Assembly (NCBI GenBank): GCA_005877705.1
Contig: VBNY01000205.1
Span: 1-6,714, forward strand
DNA: 6,714 nt
Origin: Gammaproteobacteria bacterium
GTDB taxonomy: Bacteria; Pseudomonadota; Gammaproteobacteria; Steroidobacterales; Steroidobacteraceae
Direction: 5' to 3'
Shown here one piece after another: positions 1-6,599 of this stretch. Position numbers and translations under genes: made by a program. Position 1 is the first letter of the stretch. Each line of letters opens with the position of its first letter. The notes beneath the pieces were generated by a model. The model was not told where the DNA came from. It saw only the letters and a list, made by a program, of their open reading frames with translations, and made no database searches.

Positions 1-581
1 GCACGAGCAGCCTGCGGCGCCGGGCCTTTCTCACCCGCCTGCGTCCGGACGCCGTGTTGCTCGAATTGCGCGGCAACGTGCCCACGCGGATCGAGCGCCT
101 GCAGGGCGGTGACTATGACGCGATCGTATTGGCGGCGGCCGGACTGCGGCGACTCGGCCTGCAACAACACATTGCAGAGCTGCTGCCGGCCGATGAGTTC
201 CCGCCGGCCGTCTCGCAGGGAGCGATCGGAGTCTGTGCACGCGCGGATGACAGCGAGACAGTGCGCTGGCTGCGGCCGCTCGATGACCGCGCGGCGCGAC
301 TGGCCACGGCGGCCGAGCGAGCCCTGCTCAGACGGCTCGAGGGCGGCTGTCAGGTGCCGCTCGGTGCGCTTGGAACCTCGCTCGGTGAAATGTTGCAACT
401 GCGTGCGAGCGTGTGTGCGCTCGACGGTTCGGTGATGTTGACCGCGCGCGGCGAGAGCAAATCGACGCCCGCGGATGCCGTGGCGCTGGGCGAGCGAATC
501 GCGGAGGAGCTGCTTGCAAAAGGGGCCGGCGAGCTCATCGCGCATGAGCGCGACTCGCGACGCTCGGTGGAGGAGCCGTGA
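1..581 (+). CDS. hemC: Hydroxymethylbilane synthase (porphobilinogen deaminase), 5'-truncated by window edge
   Basis: Cytoplasmic enzyme that polymerises four porphobilinogen molecules into linear hydroxymethylbilane, the substrate of the next gene product. The reading frame is open from base 3, and bases 1-2 fit the end of a Gly codon, so the N-terminal part, including the catalytic Asp region, lies outside the window. Visible family motifs, in order: TSSLRR, RGNVPTR and GDYDAIVLAAAGLRRLGL, which carry the Arg residues that bind the growing chain. Next comes RRLEGGCQVPLG, whose Cys (codon 348-350) is the residue that carries the dipyrromethane cofactor. The C-terminal domain 3 appears complete and ends at TGA 579-581. 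The stop overlaps the hemD GTG start by 4 bases. Identification rests on recalled family motifs and is supported by the following hemD. Nothing abnormal is visible in the part present. Confidence 0.97.
   Translation, partial: TSSLRRRAFLTRLRPDAVLLELRGNVPTRIERLQGGDYDAIVLAAAGLRRLGLQQHIAELLPADEFPPAVSQGAIGVCARADDSETVRWLRPLDDRAARLATAAERALLRRLEGGCQVPLGALGTSLGEMLQLRASVCALDGSVMLTARGESKSTPADAVALGERIAEELLAKGAGELIAHERDSRRSVEEP
568..575 (+). promoter_or_regulatory. Shine-Dalgarno for hemD
   Basis: The string TGGAGGAG lies within the last codons of hemC, just ahead of GTG 578. It supports choosing this GTG start, and with the GTGA stop/start overlap it suggests translational coupling of hemC and hemD. Confidence 0.6.
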
Positions 582-1363
582 ACCGCGGCGTCGAGCCCAA
601 GGCCGTGGTGGTGACACGCGCGGAGCGCAGCGACGGGGCGCTGAGCTCGGAGCTGCGCAGTCTCGGGTTGCGGGTCCTGTTGTGGCCGGCGGTGACTGTG
701 ACGGTGCTCGAGTCGGGACCGCTGGAGGAGGCGCTGCAGCGCGTCGCGACCTTCAACTGGATCGTGTTCGCGAGCCGTCACGCGGTGGCCGCCGTGACGG
801 AGCGCCTGAACGCTGCGCCGACGGGGGTACGCATCGCGGCAGTCGGCCAGGCGACGGCGCAGGTGCTTCGCCAACGCGGCTGGCCCGTAGACCTGCTGCC
901 GAGCGAGGCGAATGCCGCGGGGCTGGTTGCGGCGTTTGCGGCGGGAGGTACCGGCGATTCCGCCCACTCCTGCCAGGGCGCCAGGATTCTCTACCCTGCC
1001 AGCTCGCGCGCTCTGCCGACGATCGCTGCGGGACTTGCGCAGCTCGGCGCCGAGGTGGTGCAGGTCGAGGCGTATCGCACCGAGCCTGCCGCATCGCTGG
1101 ACGTCGAGGATTGCCGCTCATGGATCGCACGCGAGGCCGTCGGTGCGGTCACTTTCGCGAGCCCGTCCGCCGTCGAGGAGCTGGAGCGCGCCCTCGGCAA
1201 GCAGGATTTCGAGCGTCTGTTGTCCGCCGCAGCGGCGGTGGCGATCGGCCCCACGACCGCGCGGGCCCTTTCCGAGAGGGGGCGCACGCCCGTGCTGGCG
1301 GAGTCGGCGACACTGCGCGGCCTCGCCCTCACGGCTTTTCGATTGTTGCAAACGAGGCACTAG
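578..1363 (+). CDS. hemD: Uroporphyrinogen-III synthase
   Basis: Closes and rearranges hydroxymethylbilane (inverting ring D) to give uroporphyrinogen III, in the cytoplasm. The protein has 261 residues, normal for the family, which is poorly conserved. Recognisable landmarks of the two-domain HemD fold are the N-terminal VVVTRAERS, then WIVFASRHAV, AAVGQATAQVLRQRGW, VEAYRTEP, AVTFASPSAVEEL and, near the C-terminus, AIGPTTARALSERG. The start is GTG 578, overlapping the hemC stop as GTGA, with a purine-rich Shine-Dalgarno sequence directly upstream. No membrane segment or HemX-like fusion is seen. In many gammaproteobacteria hemD is followed by hemX and hemY; here hemB follows after 3 bases instead. 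Identification is secure from the motifs together with the hemC neighbour. Confidence 0.95.
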   Translation: MNRGVEPKAVVVTRAERSDGALSSELRSLGLRVLLWPAVTVTVLESGPLEEALQRVATFNWIVFASRHAVAAVTERLNAAPTGVRIAAVGQATAQVLRQRGWPVDLLPSEANAAGLVAAFAAGGTGDSAHSCQGARILYPASSRALPTIAAGLAQLGAEVVQVEAYRTEPAASLDVEDCRSWIAREAVGAVTFASPSAVEELERALGKQDFERLLSAAAAVAIGPTTARALSERGRTPVLAESATLRGLALTAFRLLQTRH

Positions 1364-1366
1364 ACA

Positions 1367-2344
1367 ATGGGATTCCCTTTGCACAGACCGCGACGCACGC
1401 GGCAATCCGACGCCTGGCGGCGCATGGTGCGCGAGACGCGCCTGACGCCCGAGGCACTCATCTATCCGTTGTTTGCGGTGCCGGGTCGGGGCGTTCGGCA
1501 CGCGGTGGCGAGCATGCCGGGTGTCTCCCAGCTGTCGGTCGATGAGTTGGTGAAGGACGCCAAGGCTGCCGCGGCAGCCGGAGTGCCCGCCGTGTTGCTG
1601 TTCGCCGCGCCCGCGCAGAAGGATGCGCGTGCCAGCGCCGCATTGGATGCGAAAGGGCTCGCCGCGCAGGCGATCACGGCGGTCAAGGACGCTTGCCCGC
1701 AGCTGCTGGTGTGGGCAGACGTGTGTCTGTGCGGGGCCACGGACCACGGTCACTGCGGTCACGTGTTGCCGGCGGGCTCGATCGACAACGACAGCTCCGT
1801 CGAGACACTGGCGCAAGTGGCGTTGAATTACGCCCGCGCGGGGGCGGATGCGGTGGCGCCCAGCGACATGATGGACGGGCGGGTGTTGGTCATGCGTCAG
1901 CTGCTCGATCGGGAAGGACACGCCAGCACGCCGATCGTGTCCTACGCGGCCAAGTACGCGTCCTCTTTCTATGGGCCGTTCCGTGAGGCGGCCGAATCCG
2001 CGCCTGCGTTCGGCGATCGCCGCTCGTATCAGATGGACCCGGCCAACGCGCGCGAGGCGCTGCGCGAAGTGCTGGCGGACGTCGAGGAAGGCGCGGATCT
2101 CGTGATGGTGAAGCCCGCCGGGCCCTATCTCGACATCATTCGCCAGGTGCGCGACGCCGTGCGCGTGCCGGTGGTCGCGTATCAGGTGTCGGGGGAATTC
2201 AGTGTCATCAAGGCCGCGGCCGAACGCGGCTGGATCGACGAGCGCGCGGCGGTGCTCGAGACCCTCACCGGGATCCAGCGCGCCGGAGCGGATTTGATCA
2301 TCACGTACTGGGCGCCGGATGTCGCGCGGTGGTTACGCGGGTGA
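1367..2344 (+). CDS. hemB: Delta-aminolevulinic acid dehydratase (porphobilinogen synthase), zinc type
   Basis: Condenses two 5-aminolevulinate molecules into porphobilinogen, the substrate of HemC; cytoplasmic, typically a homo-octamer. The protein has 325 residues, the usual length. The metal site reads DVCLCGATDHGHCGHV, with Cys120, Cys122 and Cys130 all present. This marks the zinc-dependent class rather than the Mg-dependent class in which these Cys are replaced by Asp/Ala. The two Schiff-base lysines are present: Lys196 in SYAAKYASSFYGPFR and Lys249 in VMVKPAGPYLDI. The segments DMMDGRV and YQVSGEF, and GWIDE with the closing LIITYWAPD, are also typical. GEF replaces the more usual GEY in the substrate-binding loop, a conservative change. 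The ATG start follows the hemD stop by 3 bases, with a weak CGAGG about 9 bases upstream. The stop overlaps the probable hemE start. Confidence 0.98.
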   Translation: MGFPLHRPRRTRQSDAWRRMVRETRLTPEALIYPLFAVPGRGVRHAVASMPGVSQLSVDELVKDAKAAAAAGVPAVLLFAAPAQKDARASAALDAKGLAAQAITAVKDACPQLLVWADVCLCGATDHGHCGHVLPAGSIDNDSSVETLAQVALNYARAGADAVAPSDMMDGRVLVMRQLLDREGHASTPIVSYAAKYASSFYGPFREAAESAPAFGDRRSYQMDPANAREALREVLADVEEGADLVMVKPAGPYLDIIRQVRDAVRVPVVAYQVSGEFSVIKAAAERGWIDERAAVLETLTGIQRAGADLIITYWAPDVARWLRG

Positions 2345-3417
2345 GCGCGCCAGCAGCGCGCAGCACGCCGGCCTTTCTGGCGGCTTGCCGACGCCAGCCC
2401 GTGCCTCACACGCCCATCTGGATCATGCGGCAGGCTGGGCGCTATCTGCCGGAGTATCGGCGGCTGCGCGCCAAGGTCGACTTCGAAGCGCTCACGCGCA
2501 CGCCCGAGCTTGCCGCCGAGGTGACCTTGCAGCCGTTGCGCCGCTTCGAGCTCGACGCGGCGATCCTGTTCAGCGACATCATGACTCCGCTGCAGGGCAT
2601 GGGAGTGGAGCTCGAGTTCGAGCCCGGCCCGGTGGTGCGCGAGCCGATCCGTACGGATGCGCAGATCGATGCGCTGCCCGAGCTGGTGGCCGAGCGCGAC
2701 GTGCCGTTCGTGCTGCAGACGATCCGGCTCATCCGCGGCAACGTGCCGCGCGGTGTACCGTTGATCGGCTTTGCCGGCGGGCCTTTCACCTTGTTGTGTT
2801 ATCTGGTGTGCGGCCGGCCGTCGAAGGAGTTTGCGGCGGCGCGCTCCTTCCTCTATGCGCAGCCACGCTCCGCGGAGCGTCTGCTGGACCGGCTTGCGGA
2901 TGCCATGACGGTGTACCTGGGAGCGCAGGCCGCCGCCGGCGCGCAGGCGCTCATGCTGTTCGAATCCTGGGCGGGGCTGCTCGCGCCCCGCGAGTTTCAG
3001 CGCTTCGCGCTGCGTGCCGTGCGGCGCACGATGGCCGGCTTGCGCGGCACTGGCGTGCCACTCATCTATTACGTCAACCAAGGCTCGGCGCTCATGGAGT
3101 CGGTCGCCGATCTCGACGTCGATGTCATCGGCGTGGATTGGCGCTCGCCGCTGGGAGCGGTGCGGCGCGTGTTGGGTGCTGGCAAGGCCGTGCAGGGCAA
3201 TCTCGATCCGGCGGCGCTGTTTGCGCCGCCCGAGGAGTTGCGGCGGCAGGCCGCCGCGGTGCTCGATGAGGCGGGGCCGACGCCGGGGCACATCTTCAAT
3301 CTTGGGCATGGCATCTGGCCGGAGACGGACCCCGAGGCGGTGGCCCGCCTCGTCGGCTATGTGCATGAGCGCACCAGCGTGGCGAGCGCCGGTGGCGGCA
3401 GCGGAGCGGCTCCATGA
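2341..3417 (+). CDS. hemE: Uroporphyrinogen decarboxylase
   Basis: Removes four acetate carboxyls from uroporphyrinogen III to give coproporphyrinogen III; cytoplasmic homodimer without cofactor. With the start chosen here it has 358 residues. Key residues are visible: Arg30 and Arg34 in WIMRQAGRYLPEY, Asp79 in ILFSDIMTP, Tyr154 in GFAGGPFTLLCYLV, and His323 in FNLGHGIWPETDPE. The frame is also open from an earlier GTG at 2329. GTG 2341 is preferred because it overlaps the hemB stop as GTGA, the same arrangement as hemC/hemD, and because it places the RQP motif near where it sits in E. coli HemE. Neither start has a strong Shine-Dalgarno sequence, so this is a judgement. The last ~14 residues are a Gly/Ala/Ser-rich tail outside the conserved fold. 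The stop overlaps the hemF ATG by 4 bases. Confidence 0.96.
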   Translation: MSAPAARSTPAFLAACRRQPVPHTPIWIMRQAGRYLPEYRRLRAKVDFEALTRTPELAAEVTLQPLRRFELDAAILFSDIMTPLQGMGVELEFEPGPVVREPIRTDAQIDALPELVAERDVPFVLQTIRLIRGNVPRGVPLIGFAGGPFTLLCYLVCGRPSKEFAAARSFLYAQPRSAERLLDRLADAMTVYLGAQAAAGAQALMLFESWAGLLAPREFQRFALRAVRRTMAGLRGTGVPLIYYVNQGSALMESVADLDVDVIGVDWRSPLGAVRRVLGAGKAVQGNLDPAALFAPPEELRRQAAAVLDEAGPTPGHIFNLGHGIWPETDPEAVARLVGYVHERTSVASAGGGSGAAP

Positions 3418-4238
3418 GCGCTGATTTTGCGCACACGGCCGCCGCCTATTTCCACGACCTGCAGTCGCGCATCTGCGCGGCGTTCGAGGCATTCGAGCCG
3501 GCGAGCCGCTTCGAGGCGCGCAGCTGGCGCAAGCCCGAAGGTCACCGCTTGGAAGGCGGCGGCGAATCGCGGCTGATGCGCGGTGCCGTGTTCGAGAAAG
3601 TGGGCGTGAACGTGAGTCACGTCTGGGGCGTCTTCCCCGCTCAGGCACGCGGTCAGGTCGCGGGAGCGGAGGAGTCCGAAGGCAGGTTCGTCGCGTGCGG
3701 CATCTCGCTCGTGACGCACATGTCGAACCCTTACGTGCCGACCGTGCACCTGAATCTGCGCTATCTGCGCACCAGCCGCGCCTGGTTCGGCGGGGGCTCG
3801 GATCTGACGCCGACGTTCCCGTTCGCCGAAGACACGGCGCAATTTCACGATGCGCTGCGCGGGGCCTGCGATTCCTATCGCCCCGAGGCTTACCGCGAGT
3901 TCAAGGAATGGTGTGACCGGTACTTTTATCTGCCGCATCGGCAGGAGCCGCGCGGAGTGGGCGGGATCTTCTTCGACGAGTTGTCCAGCGGGGATCTGAA
4001 CGCCGATTTCGCCTTCGTACGGGCGGTTGGCGAGGCGTTCCTAGGGGTTTACCCGCGGATCGTCGCGCGCCGCAAAGACACTCCCTTCGACGCCGCCGCG
4101 CGCGAGCAGCAGCTCATCAAGCGCGGGCGCTACGTCGAGTTCAACCTGGTCTACGATCGCGGCACTAAATTCGGCTTCAGTACTGACGCGGATCCTGAAG
4201 CGTACCTCATGAGCTTGCCCCCGCTCGTGAAGTGGTGA
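3414..4238 (+). CDS. hemF: Oxygen-dependent coproporphyrinogen-III oxidase
   Basis: Oxidatively decarboxylates two propionates of coproporphyrinogen III to vinyls, giving protoporphyrinogen IX, using O2 and no metal; soluble homodimer. The protein has 274 residues. Family signatures: FEKVGVNVSHVWG near residue 60, VPTVHLNLRYL with His112, Asn114 and Arg116, WFGGGSDLTP with Asp130, WCDRYFYLPHRQEPRGVGG, and the closing GRYVEFNLVYDRGTKFG and LMSLPPLVKW. The ATG overlaps the hemE stop as ATGA. The protein stops right after PPLVKW. E. coli-type HemF continues with roughly 25 more residues rich in Tyr/Asp/Pro, whereas I recall alphaproteobacterial forms ending near this point, so the short end is probably natural. 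The next bases in the other two frames do not supply the missing tail, which argues against a simple frameshift. It implies aerobic or microaerobic heme synthesis. Confidence 0.96.
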   Translation: MSADFAHTAAAYFHDLQSRICAAFEAFEPASRFEARSWRKPEGHRLEGGGESRLMRGAVFEKVGVNVSHVWGVFPAQARGQVAGAEESEGRFVACGISLVTHMSNPYVPTVHLNLRYLRTSRAWFGGGSDLTPTFPFAEDTAQFHDALRGACDSYRPEAYREFKEWCDRYFYLPHRQEPRGVGGIFFDELSSGDLNADFAFVRAVGEAFLGVYPRIVARRKDTPFDAAAREQQLIKRGRYVEFNLVYDRGTKFGFSTDADPEAYLMSLPPLVKW

Positions 4239-4261
4239 GGTGGCAAGGCTTCACTCATTTT
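4235..4261 (+). terminator. Possible weak terminator after hemF
   Basis: Bases 4235-4241 can pair with 4248-4254 (7 pairs, two of them G-T wobble) around a 6-base loop, followed by TCATTTT. It overlaps the hemF stop and the stop of the convergent ORF. The stem is short and the T tract poor, so this is only a candidate for the end of the hem operon. Confidence 0.22.
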
Positions 4262-4493
4262 CACGGGGCCCGGCAGTGGTGTTTCTGCCCAGCGACGCCC
4301 GGTAGCGGGCGCCGAAGAGTCCGCCCTCGGCAAAGCGCATCGCCTGGCTGTGCAGCCAGCGAGCGGGGCGCGGCCAGTAGAGGCGTTCCGGTTGTGCCTT
4401 GGCCGCGCGCCAATGCGCGCTCATGACAGCGGCGATCGCTTCCATCGTCTCGCTCGGTGGCTGCCAAGCAAACAAGGTTGTTTTCGTTCCCAC
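4251..4493 (-). CDS. Hypothetical protein, about 80 residues
   Basis: I do not recognise this protein. It is convergent with hemF, their stops lying 12 bases apart. The GTG start at 4493 is chosen because a strong purine-rich site (GGAAGGAG on the minus strand, 4499-4506) sits 5 bases upstream. The frame stays open further upstream to an ATG at 4631, but that extra stretch reads as non-coding-like and low in GC. The product begins VGTKTTLFAWQPPSETMEAI and contains an aromatic/Arg-rich core (ERLYWPRPARWLHSQAMRF) and a hydrophilic end. It has no signal peptide, membrane segment or repeat. Its third codon positions are rich in G/C like the neighbouring genes, which favours real coding over chance. 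It could also be the remnant of a longer gene, since the flank beyond it looks eroded. Confidence 0.45.
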   Translation of the reverse strand: MGTKTTLFAWQPPSETMEAIAAVMSAHWRAAKAQPERLYWPRPARWLHSQAMRFAEGGLFGARYRASLGRNTTAGPRENE

Positions 4494-4498
4494 ACTGC

Positions 4499-4506
4499 TC
4501 TCCTTC
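4499..4506 (-). promoter_or_regulatory. Shine-Dalgarno of the 80-codon hypothetical gene
   Basis: GGAAGGAG on the minus strand lies 5 bases ahead of GTG 4493. It is the best ribosome binding site in this part of the window and decides the start of the small gene. Confidence 0.5.
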
Positions 4507-4615
4507 CCGCACACGTAGTCTCCATGAGTGGAGCGCACGAAGGCAACCTGAGTTCCTGAAAAATGTGTCGCCCGGCTGCGACTTTGAGCCTTTATTTGCC
4601 GTGCAACGTCGCAGT

Positions 4616-4650
4616 TAGGAGTCACGGCCATGCTGTGTAGGAGTCACGGC
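4616..4650 (+). repeat. 13-bp direct repeat with 22-bp period
   Basis: TAGGAGTCACGGC occurs at 4616-4628 and again, identical, at 4638-4650, separated by CATGCTGTG. The 22-bp period is close to two helical turns. It may be a tandem protein-binding site, or the product of a small local duplication at a rearrangement scar. Confidence 0.75.
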
Positions 4651-4655
4651 TAGCG

Positions 4656-4672
4656 AGCGCGCGGCGCGCGCT
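4656..4672. repeat. 17-bp GC palindrome
   Basis: AGCGCGCG and CGCGCGCT are exact reverse complements around a single central G at 4664. The gap is too short for a normal hairpin loop. It may be a symmetric binding site, or just GC-rich simple sequence. It lies 6 bases after the direct repeat. Confidence 0.5.
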
Positions 4673-4740
4673 GTCAGTTTGTCGGCAAGCGCGCGCGTTG
4701 CGACATCGAACCTGAACCCAACATAAACGAGCTGCCTCGC

Positions 4741-4952
4741 TACGATCCCGATCCCTGGCTGCAGCGAGTGCAGGACGCGCGCGCAGGGCCGCTTCAGGCC
4801 ATGATCAAGCCGTGTGTGGCGCGGCGCATTGCAGCACGCCGGCCTTCATGCTCGAATATCACCGCCGCATTCGCCGGTAGTCACCGCAAATGGCCGGTAC
4901 CGCATACGACATCACCGCACGCAAGCTCGCCGAGCAGCGCCCGGCGCGATGA
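4741..4952 (+). pseudogene. Inverted 5' fragment of a PAS sensor-kinase gene
   Basis: The plus strand here copies the start of the minus-strand kinase gene. ATG 4890 opens MAGTAYDITARKLAEQ, matching the kinase N-terminus except for Ala9 to Thr. It then leaves the homology after codon 16 and stops at TGA 4950-4952. Upstream and in the same frame is PAFMLEYHRRIRR followed by TAG 4878, which resembles the middle of a PAS_3 domain (family pattern LEYRIRRPDG). In another frame before it, from 4744, is DPDPWLQRV, resembling the PAS segment that normally precedes it. This suggests a PAS/PAC coding stretch broken by a frameshift, a stop and an internal deletion. The fragment is joined to the 3' end of the response-regulator gene. 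The kinase duplication is directly visible; the PAS reading of the upstream part is inference. Confidence 0.6.
4775..4937 (+). repeat. Left arm of long inverted repeat
   Basis: This is the reverse complement of 6552-6714 with 158 of 163 bases identical. Within 4780-4937 only three bases differ: 4881 (T against G), 4914 (A against G) and 4922 (C against T), in plus-strand reading of this arm. The two other mismatches (4777, 4779) are at the outer end, where the window stops. Homology ends on the inner side after GAGCAG at 4937. The arm carries 16 codons of the kinase plus about 115 bases of its upstream region. Confidence 0.95.
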
Positions 4953-5505
4953 CAGGCCGCGGGCCGATGAGGCTCAGCACCTGCAGCTCGCGGTTGCTGA
5001 GCCGCTCGATCGGGTCGGTGTTGATGCCGTCGGCGCCTGCGGTGCGCCCCCGCCTCGAGGTGCGGGCCATGGATTCGCTCAGGTAAGTGCCCCCGGCGAG
5101 CACCCGACGCAACGCGACCAGCAATTGGTCCGATGCCGCCTGTTTCATGATGTAGCCGCGGGCGCCCGCCGCCAGCATGCGCTCGGCGTAGATGAGCTCA
5201 TCGTGCATCGACAGAACGAGCATCCGCAGCTCCGGGAGCTGCGCGTGAACGTCGCGCAGCAGCTCCAGACCGTCTCCCTTCCCGAGGGAGATGTCGACGA
5301 TCACCACATCCGGGTTGAGCGTACGGATGGCCGCGCGCGCCTCGCGCTCGTTTGGCACCTCGCCGCACACGAGGAGGTCATGTTCCTGCTCGATCATTCG
5401 CCGCAAGCCCTGCCGCACGATCGGATGGTCGTCGACGATCAGCACGCGCCGTTGCTTGTTGCCGGAGCGAGCACTCGCAGCGCGCGGGGAGGTCTTCACC
5501 TGCAT
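4912..5505 (-). CDS. NarL/LuxR-family response regulator, DNA-binding domain truncated
   Basis: Partner of the upstream kinase: it receives phosphate from the kinase His and would normally bind DNA. The 197-residue product has a complete receiver domain (about 19-135): acidic pair Asp25-Asp26 in VLIVDDHP, phospho-acceptor Asp71 in VVIVDISLG, switch Ser99 in MLVLSMHDE, and Lys121 in GYIMKQAA. The LuxR-type helix-turn-helix begins at ERLSNRELQVLSLIG (167-181) but is cut there, leaving about 16 unrelated residues. Removing one C from the GGCCCGCGG run at 4957-4965 would restore GRGLSSR, the usual next motif, before the sequence enters the inverted kinase copy. So a frameshift and a truncation both appear. 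ATG 5505 is chosen because the receiver starts soon after and because it overlaps the kinase stop by 10 bases. The product probably cannot bind DNA, so the gene may be a pseudogene. Confidence 0.85.
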   Translation of the reverse strand: MQVKTSPRAASARSGNKQRRVLIVDDHPIVRQGLRRMIEQEHDLLVCGEVPNEREARAAIRTLNPDVVIVDISLGKGDGLELLRDVHAQLPELRMLVLSMHDELIYAERMLAAGARGYIMKQAASDQLLVALRRVLAGGTYLSESMARTSRRGRTAGADGINTDPIERLSNRELQVLSLIGPRPVIAPGAARRACVR

Positions 5506-6599
5506 GACGGCTGGTGCCGCTCGGCCAACACTGCGGAGTCCAACGGGCACGAGCAGCGCACCGAGGCGCCGCCGCTCGCGGCCGACTCGATCACCAGATC
5601 TCCGCCCAGCATCTGCGCCCGGTAACGCATGATTCTGAGGCCCAGGCCGCCGGCGGCGTCGGGTGGCAGCCGCGCGAGGCCGCAACCGTTGTCATCGATG
5701 CGCAGGTGCAGCCCCCCGCGCGCGGTCTCGAGACGGATGGCGACTTCGGTTGCGCGGCTGTGCCGGATCACATTCGTGAGCGCCTCCTGGACAATGCGGT
5801 AGACGTGCGTCGCCGCCGTGTCGCTCAGCGGCAACGGTTCTGCGAGGTGCGCGTGAAAGTCCACGTGCACTCCGTAGCGCTCGCTGGCGCGTGCCGCCAG
5901 CGCCTGAATTGCCGTCCCAAGGCCGCCGCGCTCCGCGCTCACGGGCGACAGACCGCGCGCCAGAGCCCGGGTGCTCTCGATGGCGTTGTTGACTAGACCG
6001 ATCACGTCTTCGACGTCCAGCCGCGTCGCGGAGCCTTCCTTGCGCAGTTGTCCGACGATACCCCGCAGCATCAGCGCTATGCCGGTGAGCTCCTGGCCGA
6101 GACCGTCATGCAGATCGCTGCCGATCCGCTGCTGCTCGCGGTTGGCGATCTCGATGATCTCGCGCTCCAGGCGCTTGCGCAGGGCCGCCTCGGCTCGCTT
6201 GCGCTCCGTCACGTCGGTGACGGCGATGGTCAGGAAGCGCGCCGCGCCGCTGTCGATGGTGGGCATGACGCGATGCTCGTGATGCGACTGGCTGCCATCC
6301 GAAGTCGGCAGACGCAGCTCGAACCTTGCAGGCTGGCCGGTGGCGAGCGCGCCGCGATACAGCTCCTCCAGGTTCGGTCGATGGGCCTCGGGCATCAGCT
6401 CCAGAAGGCTGCGACCGAGAACGTCTTCGCAACGGTACGGGCCGAACTGCCGGTTGACGAACCGCACCCGCAGCTGCGTGTCGAGCAGGAACAGCCAGTC
6501 AGGAGTGTTTTCGGTCACCGCCCGCAGCACCGCTTCCGATTCCCGGGCTGCCTGCTCGGCGAGCTTACGTGCGGCGATGTCGTATGCGGTACCGGCCAT
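5496..6599 (-). CDS. PAS-domain sensor histidine kinase (HisKA_3/HATPase_c, NarX/DegS type)
   Basis: Cytoplasmic histidine kinase that autophosphorylates and passes phosphate to the downstream regulator; 367 residues, no membrane segment. Domains: end of a PAC motif (1-20, GTAYDIAARKLAEQAARESE), one full PAS/PAC domain (about 22-138, ending AVTDVTERKRAEAAL), a HisKA_3 dimerisation domain with phospho-acceptor His164 in QQRIGSDLHDGLGQELTG, then the HATPase with N box QEALTNVIRH (Asn276), G1 box IDDNGCGL (302-308) and Gly-rich GGLGLRIMRYRAQMLGG. The N-terminal motif parallels the PAC end at 125-140, so the protein seems to begin inside an earlier PAS/PAC domain. The same frame upstream meets a TAG at 6609-6611 and ATG 6599 has only a weak ribosome site. 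The catalytic core looks intact. The ligand of the PAS domain cannot be read from sequence. Confidence 0.9.
   Translation of the reverse strand: MAGTAYDIAARKLAEQAARESEAVLRAVTENTPDWLFLLDTQLRVRFVNRQFGPYRCEDVLGRSLLELMPEAHRPNLEELYRGALATGQPARFELRLPTSDGSQSHHEHRVMPTIDSGAARFLTIAVTDVTERKRAEAALRKRLEREIIEIANREQQRIGSDLHDGLGQELTGIALMLRGIVGQLRKEGSATRLDVEDVIGLVNNAIESTRALARGLSPVSAERGGLGTAIQALAARASERYGVHVDFHAHLAEPLPLSDTAATHVYRIVQEALTNVIRHSRATEVAIRLETARGGLHLRIDDNGCGLARLPPDAAGGLGLRIMRYRAQMLGGDLVIESAASGGASVRCSCPLDSAVLAERHQPSCR

Larger units (their letters stand above)
4507..4740. other. Gene-poor, lower-GC spacer
   Basis: No convincing coding frame is seen on either strand. GC is visibly lower than in the hem genes around 4465-4620, with runs such as TGAAAAATGTG and CTTTATTTG. 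It contains the direct repeat and the GC palindrome listed separately. Minus-strand promoter elements for the small hypothetical gene might lie here (a TTGCAC hexamer occurs near 4600), but I cannot find a convincing matching -10 box. Confidence 0.4.

Noticed and set aside
475..1545. Plus-strand frame of 356 codons overlapping hemC, hemD and hemB
   Set aside because: It is an Arg/Gly-rich out-of-frame shadow that crosses three genes with clear family motifs.
2329..2340. Earlier GTG start for hemE at 2329
   Set aside because: It adds only four residues and would overlap hemB by 16 bases. GTG 2341 gives the GTGA overlap seen at hemC/hemD and a family-typical N-terminus. It cannot be fully excluded.
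2182..3648. Long minus-strand frame (488 codons) opposite hemB, hemE and hemF
   Set aside because: It is antisense to three well-supported genes. The Arg/Pro/His-rich translation is typical of GC-rich antisense frames and shows no domain.
4232..4426. Frameshifted continuation of hemF
   Set aside because: The translation after 4238 in the other plus-strand frames does not resemble the Tyr/Asp/Pro-rich HemF tail. The stop after PPLVKW fits known short forms.
4768..5625. Plus-strand frame of 285 codons opposite the response regulator
   Set aside because: It is antisense to the receiver domain, whose motifs are clear on the minus strand. Only its first part overlaps the inverted kinase fragment, in a different frame.
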